A DNA stretch of 26,205 nucleotides from a virus, in the IMG/VR virus record IMGVR_UViG_3300015603_000058, positions 1 to 26,205 of that record; one strand, given 5' to 3'. Below are positions 15,279 through 21,017 of this stretch, piece after piece. Position 1 is the first letter of the stretch. Each line of letters opens with the position of its first letter. Both the position numbers and the translations under genes were made by a program. Below the pieces are notes generated by a model. It had not been told where the DNA came from and did no database searches. It was given only the letters and a program-made list of their open reading frames with translations.

Positions 15279-15784
15279 ATCAGTCTTAGGTTTGTCGCAG
15301 CACATCCGCAACATCAACCCCAATACTGACTATGGGCTCCAGTGATGTAAAACCCCCCCTACCGCAAAAAAAGCAAGTTATTTTTTGATGTGTTGGGTTT
15401 TTGCCCGGCGGCAGCAGGGTGATTTGCTACTTTTTCCCAGCAACGCCCGGGTGATTTGTTAACCAATGAAGCCCGGTCGGCTTTTCAGTGGCGTGATTCA
15501 GGTCGTTTTTGATCGGCAACACATGGGCTGCTTTGTTGTCGGAGGCGCTTGAGTGGCTTTTTACTACTGTCGCCGGGCTGGTTTTGTTGCCGTAGCCGTG
15601 CTGGTAATGTGGCATTGCCGGTACAACCCCCTTGCACCCGCCCCGCATCTAGCCAATCTTCGCCGTCGAATTAACCCCCGAGGGGGATACCCCTGGGAGT
15701 ACCTTTGCATACTGGGTGGGGTATGCGGTTATGCACAGGCTCAGGACGCTATGAAATCCGGGTTGTGGACAAGTTGGGGACAGG
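15279..15784. other. Gene-poor control region with palindromes and DnaA-box-like sites
   Basis: No convincing gene lies between the late module and the plus-strand island. Seen directly: a CCCCCGAGGGGG palindrome at 15675-15686, GCATAC/GTATGC arms (15708-15713 and 15721-15726) around TGGGTGGG, TTATGCACA at 15729-15737 (matches the DnaA box TTATNCACA), and TTGTGGACAA at 15763-15772 (its complement contains TTGTCCACA, one base off). C-runs and A-runs occur at 15352-15387. The late promoter and the cos site are both expected near here by comparison with lambda, but I cannot point to either. A 73-codon minus frame (15427-15648) looks non-coding. Confidence 0.5.
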
Positions 15785-15812
15785 TTGACACGGTGCAACG
15801 CGCCTATACAAT
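15785..15812 (+). promoter_or_regulatory. Strong sigma-70-type promoter for a leaderless transcript
   Basis: A perfect -35 TTGACA (15785-15790) and a -10 TACAAT (15807-15812) are separated by 16 nt. The ATG of the next gene starts 7 nt after the -10, which is where transcription normally begins, and there is no Shine-Dalgarno sequence. The mRNA would thus start at or next to its AUG. Confidence 0.75.
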
Positions 15813-15818
15813 GCAGCC

Positions 15819-16193
15819 ATGACAAAGACCACCACCACACCAGACCCAGACACCGCACCAGGCAGCGCGAGCACTGGCACGACACCTGGCATCGCGAGCA
15901 CTGGCACGACACCAGGCAGCGCGAGCACTGGCACCACAACACCCGGCACTGCCAGCACATCGGGCGCCTACGCTTATCAGGCGCGCGAGCTGCTGCAGCC
16001 GACACCGGCCCAGGTGCGAGCAGCGCGCCTGCTTTGTGGCCAGACCCAGGCTGCAGCGGCGGCGCTGGTGTATCGTGACGACTCCGCCCGCTGGCGCGCT
16101 TGGGAGCGCGACCCCAGCCAGGCTGGACGCATCATTGATCTAGCCATATGGGAGCTGTACCTGATCAAATCAGGACTTAGGGTAAACACCTAG
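15819..16193 (+). CDS. HTH-type regulator with a repetitive Thr/Ser/Gly-rich N-terminus
   Basis: This 124-residue protein has two parts. Residues 1-48 are low-complexity, built from three copies of a 9-residue unit (GSASTGTTP, GIASTGTTP, GSASTGTTT) encoded by 27-bp tandem repeats. Residues about 62-120 resemble a helix-turn-helix domain: QVRAARLLCGQTQAAAAALV followed by YRDDSARWRAWERD and a helix DLAIWELYLIKSGL, similar to small XRE-like phage regulators. It is the first gene of the plus-strand island, under a strong promoter, with a start that suggests a leaderless mRNA. A regulator of the island is the simplest reading; the targets are unknown. The stop is at 16193 and the next promoter begins 20 nt later. 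Confidence 0.75.
   Translation: MTKTTTTPDPDTAPGSASTGTTPGIASTGTTPGSASTGTTTPGTASTSGAYAYQARELLQPTPAQVRAARLLCGQTQAAAAALVYRDDSARWRAWERDPSQAGRIIDLAIWELYLIKSGLRVNT
15861..15941 (+). repeat. 27-bp tandem repeat (3 units) in the HTH gene
   Basis: Three near-identical 27-bp units encode the 9-residue repeats GSASTGTTP, GIASTGTTP and GSASTGTTT. Differences are a few substitutions. The unit length keeps the reading frame, so copy-number change would lengthen or shorten the linker without breaking the gene. A degenerate fourth unit follows (PGTASTSG). Confidence 0.85.
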
Positions 16194-16212
16194 AAAATAA
16201 ATTGTGCTTTGC

Positions 16213-16243
16213 CTATTGACAATAGGGGCAATGCACCTAAGAT
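16213..16243 (+). promoter_or_regulatory. Promoter with palindromic operator over the -35 box
   Basis: TTGACA (16216-16221) and TAAGAT (16238-16243) are 16 nt apart. The -35 is embedded in the perfect palindrome CTATTG-A-CAATAG (16213-16225), a likely operator. A second palindrome, GCTTGCAAGC (16264-16273), lies in the predicted leader. It would drive the 84-residue gene and the polyvalent gene. Confidence 0.65.
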
Positions 16244-16314
16244 ATGGGACATGCAGGCGATCAGCTTGCAAGCCCTGCCAGGTGGCGCATCTGGTGAACT
16301 TTAGGAGTCGAATT

Positions 16315-16569
16315 ATGCGAATCAGAATAACACCCAAAATGATAGTCCTACGTTATACGGACTACAGGACGAAAGTGAGCGCAAATGAAGAGCGCCACGG
16401 ACCGGCCGATGTTTATTTTTTGATCTCTGATTTTAATAAAGCTGTTGCTCATTACGGATGGGGATCAGGTCGCCTACCGACAGACACCGTAAAACATATG
16501 GGGGACACTGTGCCGCTGATTGAGGTTTTATCTGACAGCATCGACCCAGTAAGAGTGCGTTATCTGTAA
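16315..16569 (+). CDS. Small unknown protein of the accessory island
   Basis: This 84-residue protein begins MRIRITPKMIVLRYTDYRTK and contains GPADVYFLISDFNKAVAHYG, a mixed alpha/beta soluble protein with no membrane segment. I chose the ATG at 16315 because AGGAG lies 7 nt upstream; a longer frame from 16204 would run through the promoter. The leader shares the 11-mer ACTTTAGGAGT with the next gene, suggesting a common origin or matched translation strength. I do not recognise a family. It is the first gene after the 16.2-kb promoter and 92 nt before the polyvalent protein gene. Confidence 0.7.
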   Translation: MRIRITPKMIVLRYTDYRTKVSANEERHGPADVYFLISDFNKAVAHYGWGSGRLPTDTVKHMGDTVPLIEVLSDSIDPVRVRYL

Positions 16570-16578
16570 CTGCAGCGC

Positions 16579-16641
16579 TTAGCCCTGCTGGCCAGGGCTA
16601 ATCAGTGCAATTTGCACCACCACCGCAAGCGCAGCGCTTGC
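16579..16641 (+). promoter_or_regulatory. Three successive hairpins in the leader of the polyvalent gene
   Basis: Three perfect inverted repeats are packed into 63 nt just before the ribosome site: TTAGCCCTG/CAGGGCTAA (16579-16601, 5-nt loop), GTGCAA-T-TTGCAC (16605-16617), and GCAAGCG/CGCTTGC (16625-16641, 3-nt loop). There is no U-run, so a simple terminator is unlikely. Attenuation, RNA processing or protein binding are possible. Confidence 0.65.
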
Positions 16642-16661
16642 ATACTTTAGGAGTTCGCATC

Positions 16662-18626
16662 ATGACAACTTACCGAATCGACGGCTTTAAATTCAACCGA
16701 GCAAATCTCAAGGGGATTGACGCGGATTGTGTGAAGGGGTTAAACGCTTTTTTGGCCAGCCGTGAAGCGATGATTAACAGCATCACTACCGAGTCTTATG
16801 CCTGCGCTGGTGGCCCGTTCCACGGGCAATTGATCGAGTTGGAGACCACCAGTGGTAAGGCTTGCAGCGCGGCTCTGAGTTTTGGCAAGTGGTCAGGGTT
16901 TTACGAAGTAATCGAACATAAAGAGGCGACAACTGGGGCTTATTTTGCCGCTGTCTGGCGTGGCAATGAGGCACTAGCGCCACAGGATGTGCAGTTCTAC
17001 GGATTGACCAAGGCGCCCAAAATTGCTAAATCGAATACGCTAAAAAAAGGGTTTACCGAATTGGATGAATTTTTGGCCCGTATGGCCGAAGACCCAGAAA
17101 CGACGACACACGCCGGGCAAGAAATGGCAATTTTTAGAATTGGCCGGTCGACGTATCGGGTACTCAATACACCGGCGGTAATTGAACGTCTGCGGGCCAA
17201 CATACTTAAAAACAAAAAATGGTTTGCAGATAAGTTCCTGCAGACTGCGCGCCCGGCGCAAAGCGCCGAAGACATAGCGCGTGACCTTGCACAGGTGGCG
17301 GCGATTGATACAGCCGCCAGCAGCGCTGCATTGTCCGAATTGGGCACAGTCGACACCAGCACAGCAGCGCAGGATGACACGCGCGAGCTGGCCACAGTTG
17401 ACGCGGACGAATGTGCCGCGGTTTGCGAATATGGCGGGCAGGATGGCAGCGGGCAGACTATCGGCCATGGCAGCACCCCACCAGCAGCGCGCGCCACAGC
17501 AGCGCCAGGGCAGCAGATCAACAGCAAGTCGGGCCATTGGCGCGCACGCTTTTATATTGGCCAGGATGGCGCGCCACGGATGGCGTTTAGTGTGGCCAGC
17601 GGCGCCGAGGGGGATTGGTCTTTTGAGTCCGGCCGCGAGCGTATGAAAGCGCTGCAGGTGATAGCCAAAAATGCCGACACGGCCGCGCGCCAGGCGGCAC
17701 CCGTGGTGCCAGCGCAGCCGATAGACCCGGCGGCGCAAGGGGTATTCACCAGCGCAAACGCACCAGGCGAACAAATCCCCGCGCCGGTATCCTCTGGCCA
17801 GTTTGAAAGCAAACCCGACACCGAAGCCAACCGGGTCGGCCTGGGCGTGTACTACCGGGGCGACTATGCCAACGCGGGCGGCAGCGGCGCCATTACCGCA
17901 GTTGGTCAATCTAACTATTACGGCGCTACAGTGGATGTAACGCTGGAATCTGGCGTGCAATGGCGCGCGCTGCGCTGGATTGATTTTGACGGCGCGGCGC
18001 GCTCCTCATTCAGGCTTGACGGCAAGATGCACGGCGCGCCCTATTTGGCGCAACTGGCCGGCGCTGCGGCGACCGTCAAAGCACAAGCCAGCGCGGCCCA
18101 AGAGCAGGCCACCAAAGCGCACGCAGCGGCGCTGGTGGATCTGGTGGCACAGTATCCGCAACTCAAGCGCTCCGAGACCAGCTACGCGGGCGGTAAGCTG
18201 GCGGCCGTCAATATGCGGACCTTGTTAAAAGCGGCGTTCAAAGGGATCAAATTCAGCGTGACCAGTGACTACGACAGCGTTCGCGTGAATTGGACAGACG
18301 GCCCCACCGATGCCGAGGTAAACGCCATTATTGGACGCTTTGACATTGGCGCCAGTGATATCCAAACAGATTATTTTTATACCATCAGCACCGCGTTTAG
18401 TGAATTGTTCGGCGGCTGTCAATACCTGAGTACCAGCCGGGCGCTGAGTGATGCCTTGATTTTACGTGCGCTTGGTGAATACTACCCGGACGCGAGCACG
18501 CGCCCAAGCCTTGAAGACTACCGCCATGGGCGCGGCGGGCTTGATTATTACGACAAATGCGGCGAGCGGCACCGGTTTGATGTGTACATTAACGCAAAAA
18601 TAACCGCGCCGAAGGCTGCGGGTTGA
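16662..18626 (+). CDS. Polyvalent-type protein with C-terminal LPD29-like domain
   Basis: This 654-residue protein is the largest in the island. The N-terminal ~200 residues (from MTTYRIDGFKFNRANLKGID) are alpha/beta with CAGGPFHGQLIELE and an EMAIFRIGRSTYRVLNTPAV segment; the middle (about 205-370) is Ala/Asp-rich and linker-like; residues about 385-460 look beta (GVYYRGDYANAGGSGAITAV). Residues about 490-595, with LKAAFKGIKFSVTSDYDSV and VNWTDGPTDAEVNAIIGRF, resemble the 'large polyvalent protein associated' LPD29 domain found in phage and plasmid polyvalent proteins that may travel with DNA into the cell. The ATG at 16662 has AGGAG 8 nt upstream; the 19-codon longer frame runs into the hairpins. 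The function is unknown. Confidence 0.8.
   Translation: MTTYRIDGFKFNRANLKGIDADCVKGLNAFLASREAMINSITTESYACAGGPFHGQLIELETTSGKACSAALSFGKWSGFYEVIEHKEATTGAYFAAVWRGNEALAPQDVQFYGLTKAPKIAKSNTLKKGFTELDEFLARMAEDPETTTHAGQEMAIFRIGRSTYRVLNTPAVIERLRANILKNKKWFADKFLQTARPAQSAEDIARDLAQVAAIDTAASSAALSELGTVDTSTAAQDDTRELATVDADECAAVCEYGGQDGSGQTIGHGSTPPAARATAAPGQQINSKSGHWRARFYIGQDGAPRMAFSVASGAEGDWSFESGRERMKALQVIAKNADTAARQAAPVVPAQPIDPAAQGVFTSANAPGEQIPAPVSSGQFESKPDTEANRVGLGVYYRGDYANAGGSGAITAVGQSNYYGATVDVTLESGVQWRALRWIDFDGAARSSFRLDGKMHGAPYLAQLAGAAATVKAQASAAQEQATKAHAAALVDLVAQYPQLKRSETSYAGGKLAAVNMRTLLKAAFKGIKFSVTSDYDSVRVNWTDGPTDAEVNAIIGRFDIGASDIQTDYFYTISTAFSELFGGCQYLSTSRALSDALILRALGEYYPDASTRPSLEDYRHGRGGLDYYDKCGERHRFDVYINAKITAPKAAG
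17786..17814 (+). repeat. Isolated copy of the 81-bp-array core inside the polyvalent gene
   Basis: The sequence TATCCTCTGGCCAGTTT followed by GAAAGCAAAC at about 17788-17814 matches the core of array unit 1 (at 19882) at 17 identical bases, then with single mismatches. Here it encodes SSGQFESK at the boundary between the linker and the beta module of the protein. Confidence 0.7.
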
Positions 18627-18664
18627 TTGCCCGGTTATTGGGCTTATTTTGATGGAGAAACACG

Positions 18665-19153
18665 ATGACACTTGACAAGAAACAAATGACAGAGCAGGAA
18701 CAGGTTGAATCTGGCCGAGCGATGCTTACTGCCGCACTTGAGGCACTTGGGGAATTTCCTGACGATGTTGACAAAGAGGACCAAGACGAAACAGCGCGGC
18801 GCGTGATTCTTGCGCTGGTTGCAGCTGAAAAGGCTAACCGAAGCGAGGAAAAGAGGTTCAGTGATTTATACGAAGACCGCCAATACATAAACACCGAGCC
18901 ACATGAGGCTGTGTCCACTGCGTTTTGGATGTGGTCTGAAAAAATTGATCTTGAGATTAGTGATGTTTCAGCATCATCCGTGGCTGGGGCGCGATACCTT
19001 GGATTTGCGCAGGGCTTAGCTGCTGCACGCGCAATGACAGAAGCGCTTGACATGCTGACCCATGGCTCAGAGTTCGCCTTTACCTCAAGGGGTGCTGAGC
19101 ACTTGGCCCCGAAGCCAGATAACGCCATAGAGCCAAGCCAGGTGGTGGCATAA
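18665..19153 (+). CDS. Unknown acidic helical protein
   Basis: This 162-residue protein begins MTLDKKQMTEQEQVESGRAM and is acidic and mostly helical: AALEALGEFPDDVDKEDQDE, then a long helix ILALVAAEKANRSEEKRFSD, then ARYLGFAQGLAAARAMTEAL near the C-terminus. No membrane segment, signal or catalytic motif is visible. The ATG has GGAGA 8-9 nt upstream. It follows the polyvalent gene by 38 nt and is probably cotranscribed with it. I do not recognise a family; small acidic phage proteins can be inhibitors of host or competitor DNA-binding proteins, but nothing here proves that. Confidence 0.7.
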   Translation: MTLDKKQMTEQEQVESGRAMLTAALEALGEFPDDVDKEDQDETARRVILALVAAEKANRSEEKRFSDLYEDRQYINTEPHEAVSTAFWMWSEKIDLEISDVSASSVAGARYLGFAQGLAAARAMTEALDMLTHGSEFAFTSRGAEHLAPKPDNAIEPSQVVA

Positions 19154-19270
19154 GTCCAAGCAGCATAGATGCCGCGCTGCGCTCGCCATAGCGGGCCAGG
19201 CGCGGGTTTTACCTTTGCTGGTGTACTGACGTCAGCAGCGGCAAGATTGACGATTTTTAAGGGGTAAATG

Positions 19271-19825
19271 ATGTCTACCAACATGACGGGCGCCGAACTG
19301 CAAACGCTGCGCGAGGGGCTTGGGCTCACGCGCGACGATTTGGGCAACCTGTGCCAGGTGGCTGGGCGCACGATTAAGCACTGGGAAAATGGCCGCGCGG
19401 GCGTGCCGGGTGACGTGGCGGCACTGGTGGCGCAGCTTGAGAGCCGGATACTACAAGCTGTTGCAGCGGAGATTTGCAACGAAGCGCCGGGGCTGGTATT
19501 GGTGCGCTACCGGCCAGGCGATGCGTGGCGCTATTTGCGCACGCTTTACGATTGGTTGCCAATGGCACCCAGTAAAACCAGCGAAGCCCAAGCGCAGGCG
19601 GTAGCAGCCCTGCATGGGGCAATGATTGTTCGATGGCGAGCAGCGCAGGCCAACACGGCACGCGCTGGGACTATGGAGCGCATCGTCTGGATGGATAGCG
19701 CAGCTTATGAGGTATGGTGCCAGGCGCAAGGCTTGCTGGATAACGGGAGCAGTCTGTCTCAATGGGCAGCGGGCCAGGTGGCAGCGCAGGCACTGCCGCA
19801 CCGAGGCGACCAGCCGGCGGATTAA
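19271..19825 (+). CDS. HTH transcriptional regulator, YdiL-like
   Basis: This 184-residue protein has an N-terminal helix-turn-helix: MTGAELQTLREGLGLTRDDL then GNLCQVAGRTIKHWENGRAG and VPGDVAALVAQLE (about residues 5-60), which follows the pattern of YdiL-type XRE regulators. The rest is helical with VRYRPGDAWRYLRTLYDWLP and a Trp-rich C-terminus (VWMDSAAYEVWCQAQGLL) of unknown role. AAGGGG lies 6 nt before the ATG at 19271; an adjacent ATG at 19268 is also possible but very close to it. It lies immediately before the 81-bp array, which could be its target; that link is only positional. Confidence 0.77.
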   Translation: MSTNMTGAELQTLREGLGLTRDDLGNLCQVAGRTIKHWENGRAGVPGDVAALVAQLESRILQAVAAEICNEAPGLVLVRYRPGDAWRYLRTLYDWLPMAPSKTSEAQAQAVAALHGAMIVRWRAAQANTARAGTMERIVWMDSAAYEVWCQAQGLLDNGSSLSQWAAGQVAAQALPHRGDQPAD

Positions 19826-19830
19826 TTCAG

Positions 19831-20064
19831 GGGGGTATCGGGTGCGGCGATCAAACCGCCAGGGTTAAAAGGCGATGCCCCTATCCTCTGGCCAGTTTAA
19901 AAGAAAAACGGCGGGGGTATGGGGGTGCCAGAACAAGGCCAACTGGTCAAACCCTTGTTACCTACCCTCTGGCTAGTTTAAAAAGAAAATGGCGGGGGTA
20001 TGAGGCCGGTGGAAGGCGCCCAGGGGCAAAAACCTTGTGGGCGTATCCTCTGGCTAGTTTAAAA
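19831..20064 (+). repeat. 81-bp-period repeat array between the HTH and Imm genes
   Basis: The core CCTCTGGC[CT]AGTTTAAA begins at 19885, 19966 and 20047, exactly 81 bp apart both times. Units 1 and 2 share about 40 bp including [AC]GGCGGGGGTATG, followed by a variable ~37-bp part with a conserved CAAACC/AAAACCTTGT patch before the next core. A degenerate half unit with GGGGGTAT (from 19831) precedes unit 1, and unit 3 breaks off before the Imm gene. Because 81 is a multiple of 3, one frame reads as a 27-residue repeat (YPLASLK-K-RGY). The array fills the 261-nt gap, which holds no other gene. Confidence 0.85.
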
Positions 20065-20086
20065 CTATTTTTACCAGGAGTTGATG

Positions 20087-20302
20087 ATGAACTTTACAAC
20101 CGCGTTGATGGTCTCTGCTGTGCTGCTGTCGGTGTATTTTTTGCCCTCTATCGTGGCTTATAGCCGGGGCCATTACAACGCTACATCCATTGCCATGACC
20201 AACTTGCTGCTGGGCTGGACGGGCATCGGCTGGATTGTGGCTTTGGTCTGGTCGGTGTCGGCTTTGCCAGCAGCCAAACCGGTGCTTGATCAACCGACAT
20301 AA
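20087..20302 (+). CDS. imm: Superinfection immunity protein (Imm family)
   Basis: This 71-residue inner-membrane protein resembles T4 Imm-type superinfection immunity proteins, which block entry of DNA from related phages. There are two hydrophobic segments: TALMVSAVLLSVYFLPSIVA (about 4-23) and LLLGWTGIGWIVALVWSVSA (about 42-61). The family pattern is YFLPSIVAYSRGHYN, then NLLLGWTGIGWIVALVWS. I chose the ATG at 20087, 6 nt after AGGAG; an ATG at 20084 and a TTG at 20081 are less well spaced. It closes the plus-strand island and follows repeat unit 3 directly. It is a plausible lysogen-expressed gene, but no promoter is clear immediately upstream. Confidence 0.85.
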   Translation: MNFTTALMVSAVLLSVYFLPSIVAYSRGHYNATSIAMTNLLLGWTGIGWIVALVWSVSALPAAKPVLDQPT

Positions 20303-20499
20303 ATGGCCCGCATTGGGGTTTGACGCTGCACTTGGCAGCGCTGCGGGCCGACCCTTGGCACTTGCTCTGCCAGGCGAAGAAGTGCGCTTCGCAGGGTGAC
20401 CGGTCATTTACCCCTGACCGGGCGCGGACAGATAACGCGCAATGCTGGGGTGGATTCATTCGGTGTCGCTGTCCAGTAGGCCGCTGCGCACGGCAAACG
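20303..20499. other. Convergent intergenic region with stacked inverted repeats
   Basis: This gap separates the Imm gene (+) from the replication operon's last gene (-). A composite hairpin has outer arms GGCCCGC/GCGGGCC (20305-20311 and 20343-20349) and inner arms CGCTGC/GCAGCG (20324-20329 and 20335-20340). A further GCGAAG/CTTCGC hairpin follows near 20375-20392, then the perfect palindrome TGACCGGTCA (20397-20406). No U-run follows, so termination is not certain; no gene is seen. Confidence 0.45.
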
Positions 20500-20841
20500 C
20501 TACCTCGTCGAACGAGAGCGCGGTTTCACCCTCGCTGGGGCGTCTGATGCCGACACTTTGGCCGGGCCAGGGGGTGGCACTGTCGCCGCCTGCGGGGTGC
20601 TGATGGCCAGTGTTCCTGCTGCCTGATGCGCTTTGACCAATGCCCTGATCTCGGCCTCGCTGTGGCCATACTCGACCCAGATAGCCAAATTGGCACGGCG
20701 GCGCTCTGAGCAGCTTTGCGCGCTGATCGGCAGGGTAGCCAGGTACTGGATGATGCGTGCCCCACAGTGCAGACAGGCGGGGCTGAATTGTGGGTAGCGC
20801 GGAACCTCTTTGGTGATTTGGCAGGGTTGGCATGGTGTCAC
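20500..20841 (-). CDS. Small phage protein with N-terminal zinc ribbon
   Basis: This 113-residue protein begins with a C4-X2-C7 ... C23-X2-C26 arrangement (MTPCQPCQ and CLHCGARIIQYL), a small zinc ribbon, followed by a helical region SERRRANLAIWVEYGHSEAE and a basic, Pro-rich end. The start is GTG at 20841 within GTGA, so it overlaps the stop of the 59-residue gene by 4 nt. It is the last gene of the leftward replication operon. The pattern is familiar from betaproteobacterial prophages, but the role is unknown; a DNA-binding or protein-binding accessory of replication is a guess. Confidence 0.72.
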   Translation of the reverse strand: MTPCQPCQITKEVPRYPQFSPACLHCGARIIQYLATLPISAQSCSERRRANLAIWVEYGHSEAEIRALVKAHQAAGTLAISTPQAATVPPPGPAKVSASDAPARVKPRSRSTR

Positions 20842-21017
20842 GCCGTTAGGCCCAAAGCAGCCTTGGCCATGGTTTTGGCTGTGGGGTTAACGCGCTCACC
20901 GGCAGCCACTTTAGCCATGATGCGTTTGGCCCAGGCTTTGGGGTCGATGGGTTCCACAGCGCCGGGCTGGGCGACTTTGGCCAAGGCAGATCGGTGCTCT
21001 AGGGTGCTGGCATTCAT
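20838..21017 (-). CDS. 59-residue basic protein of the replication operon
   Basis: This gene is just under a 60-residue limit but is tied in by overlaps on both sides: its ATG (21017) overlaps the replication protein's stop (ATGA) and its TGA overlaps the next GTG (GTGA). The product begins MNASTLEHRSALAKVAQPGA and continues with WAKRIMAKVAAGERVNPTAK, a basic amphipathic helix-rich protein. There is no signal or membrane segment. The function is unknown; small operon-internal basic proteins may bind DNA or a replication partner. Confidence 0.72.
   Translation of the reverse strand: MNASTLEHRSALAKVAQPGAVEPIDPKAWAKRIMAKVAAGERVNPTAKTMAKAALGLTA

Noticed and set aside
15324-15420. A clear late promoter or cos site
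   Set aside because: Both are expected nearby by analogy with lambda, but no -35/-10 pair or cos-like symmetric site could be identified by eye.
15427-15648. 73-codon minus-strand frame in the control region
   Set aside because: No ribosome site, no recognisable pattern, and it lies in a palindrome-rich regulatory stretch; left as non-coding.
17040-17960. 306-codon minus-strand frame
   Set aside because: Antisense shadow of the polyvalent gene; low-complexity translation with no ribosome site.
19831-20064. CRISPR-like appearance of the 81-bp repeats
   Set aside because: Only three cores, imperfect repeats, variable parts that retain similarity to each other, one frame open throughout, and no cas genes.
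19762-20163. 133-codon plus-strand frame through the repeat array
   Set aside because: It starts inside the YdiL-like gene and runs over the Imm start in another frame; no ribosome site. The repeats themselves are kept as a separate observation.
20456-20833. 125-codon minus-strand frame overlapping the zinc-ribbon gene
   Set aside because: Shadow in another frame; the zinc-ribbon frame has regularly spaced Cys pairs and a GTGA overlap with the upstream gene.
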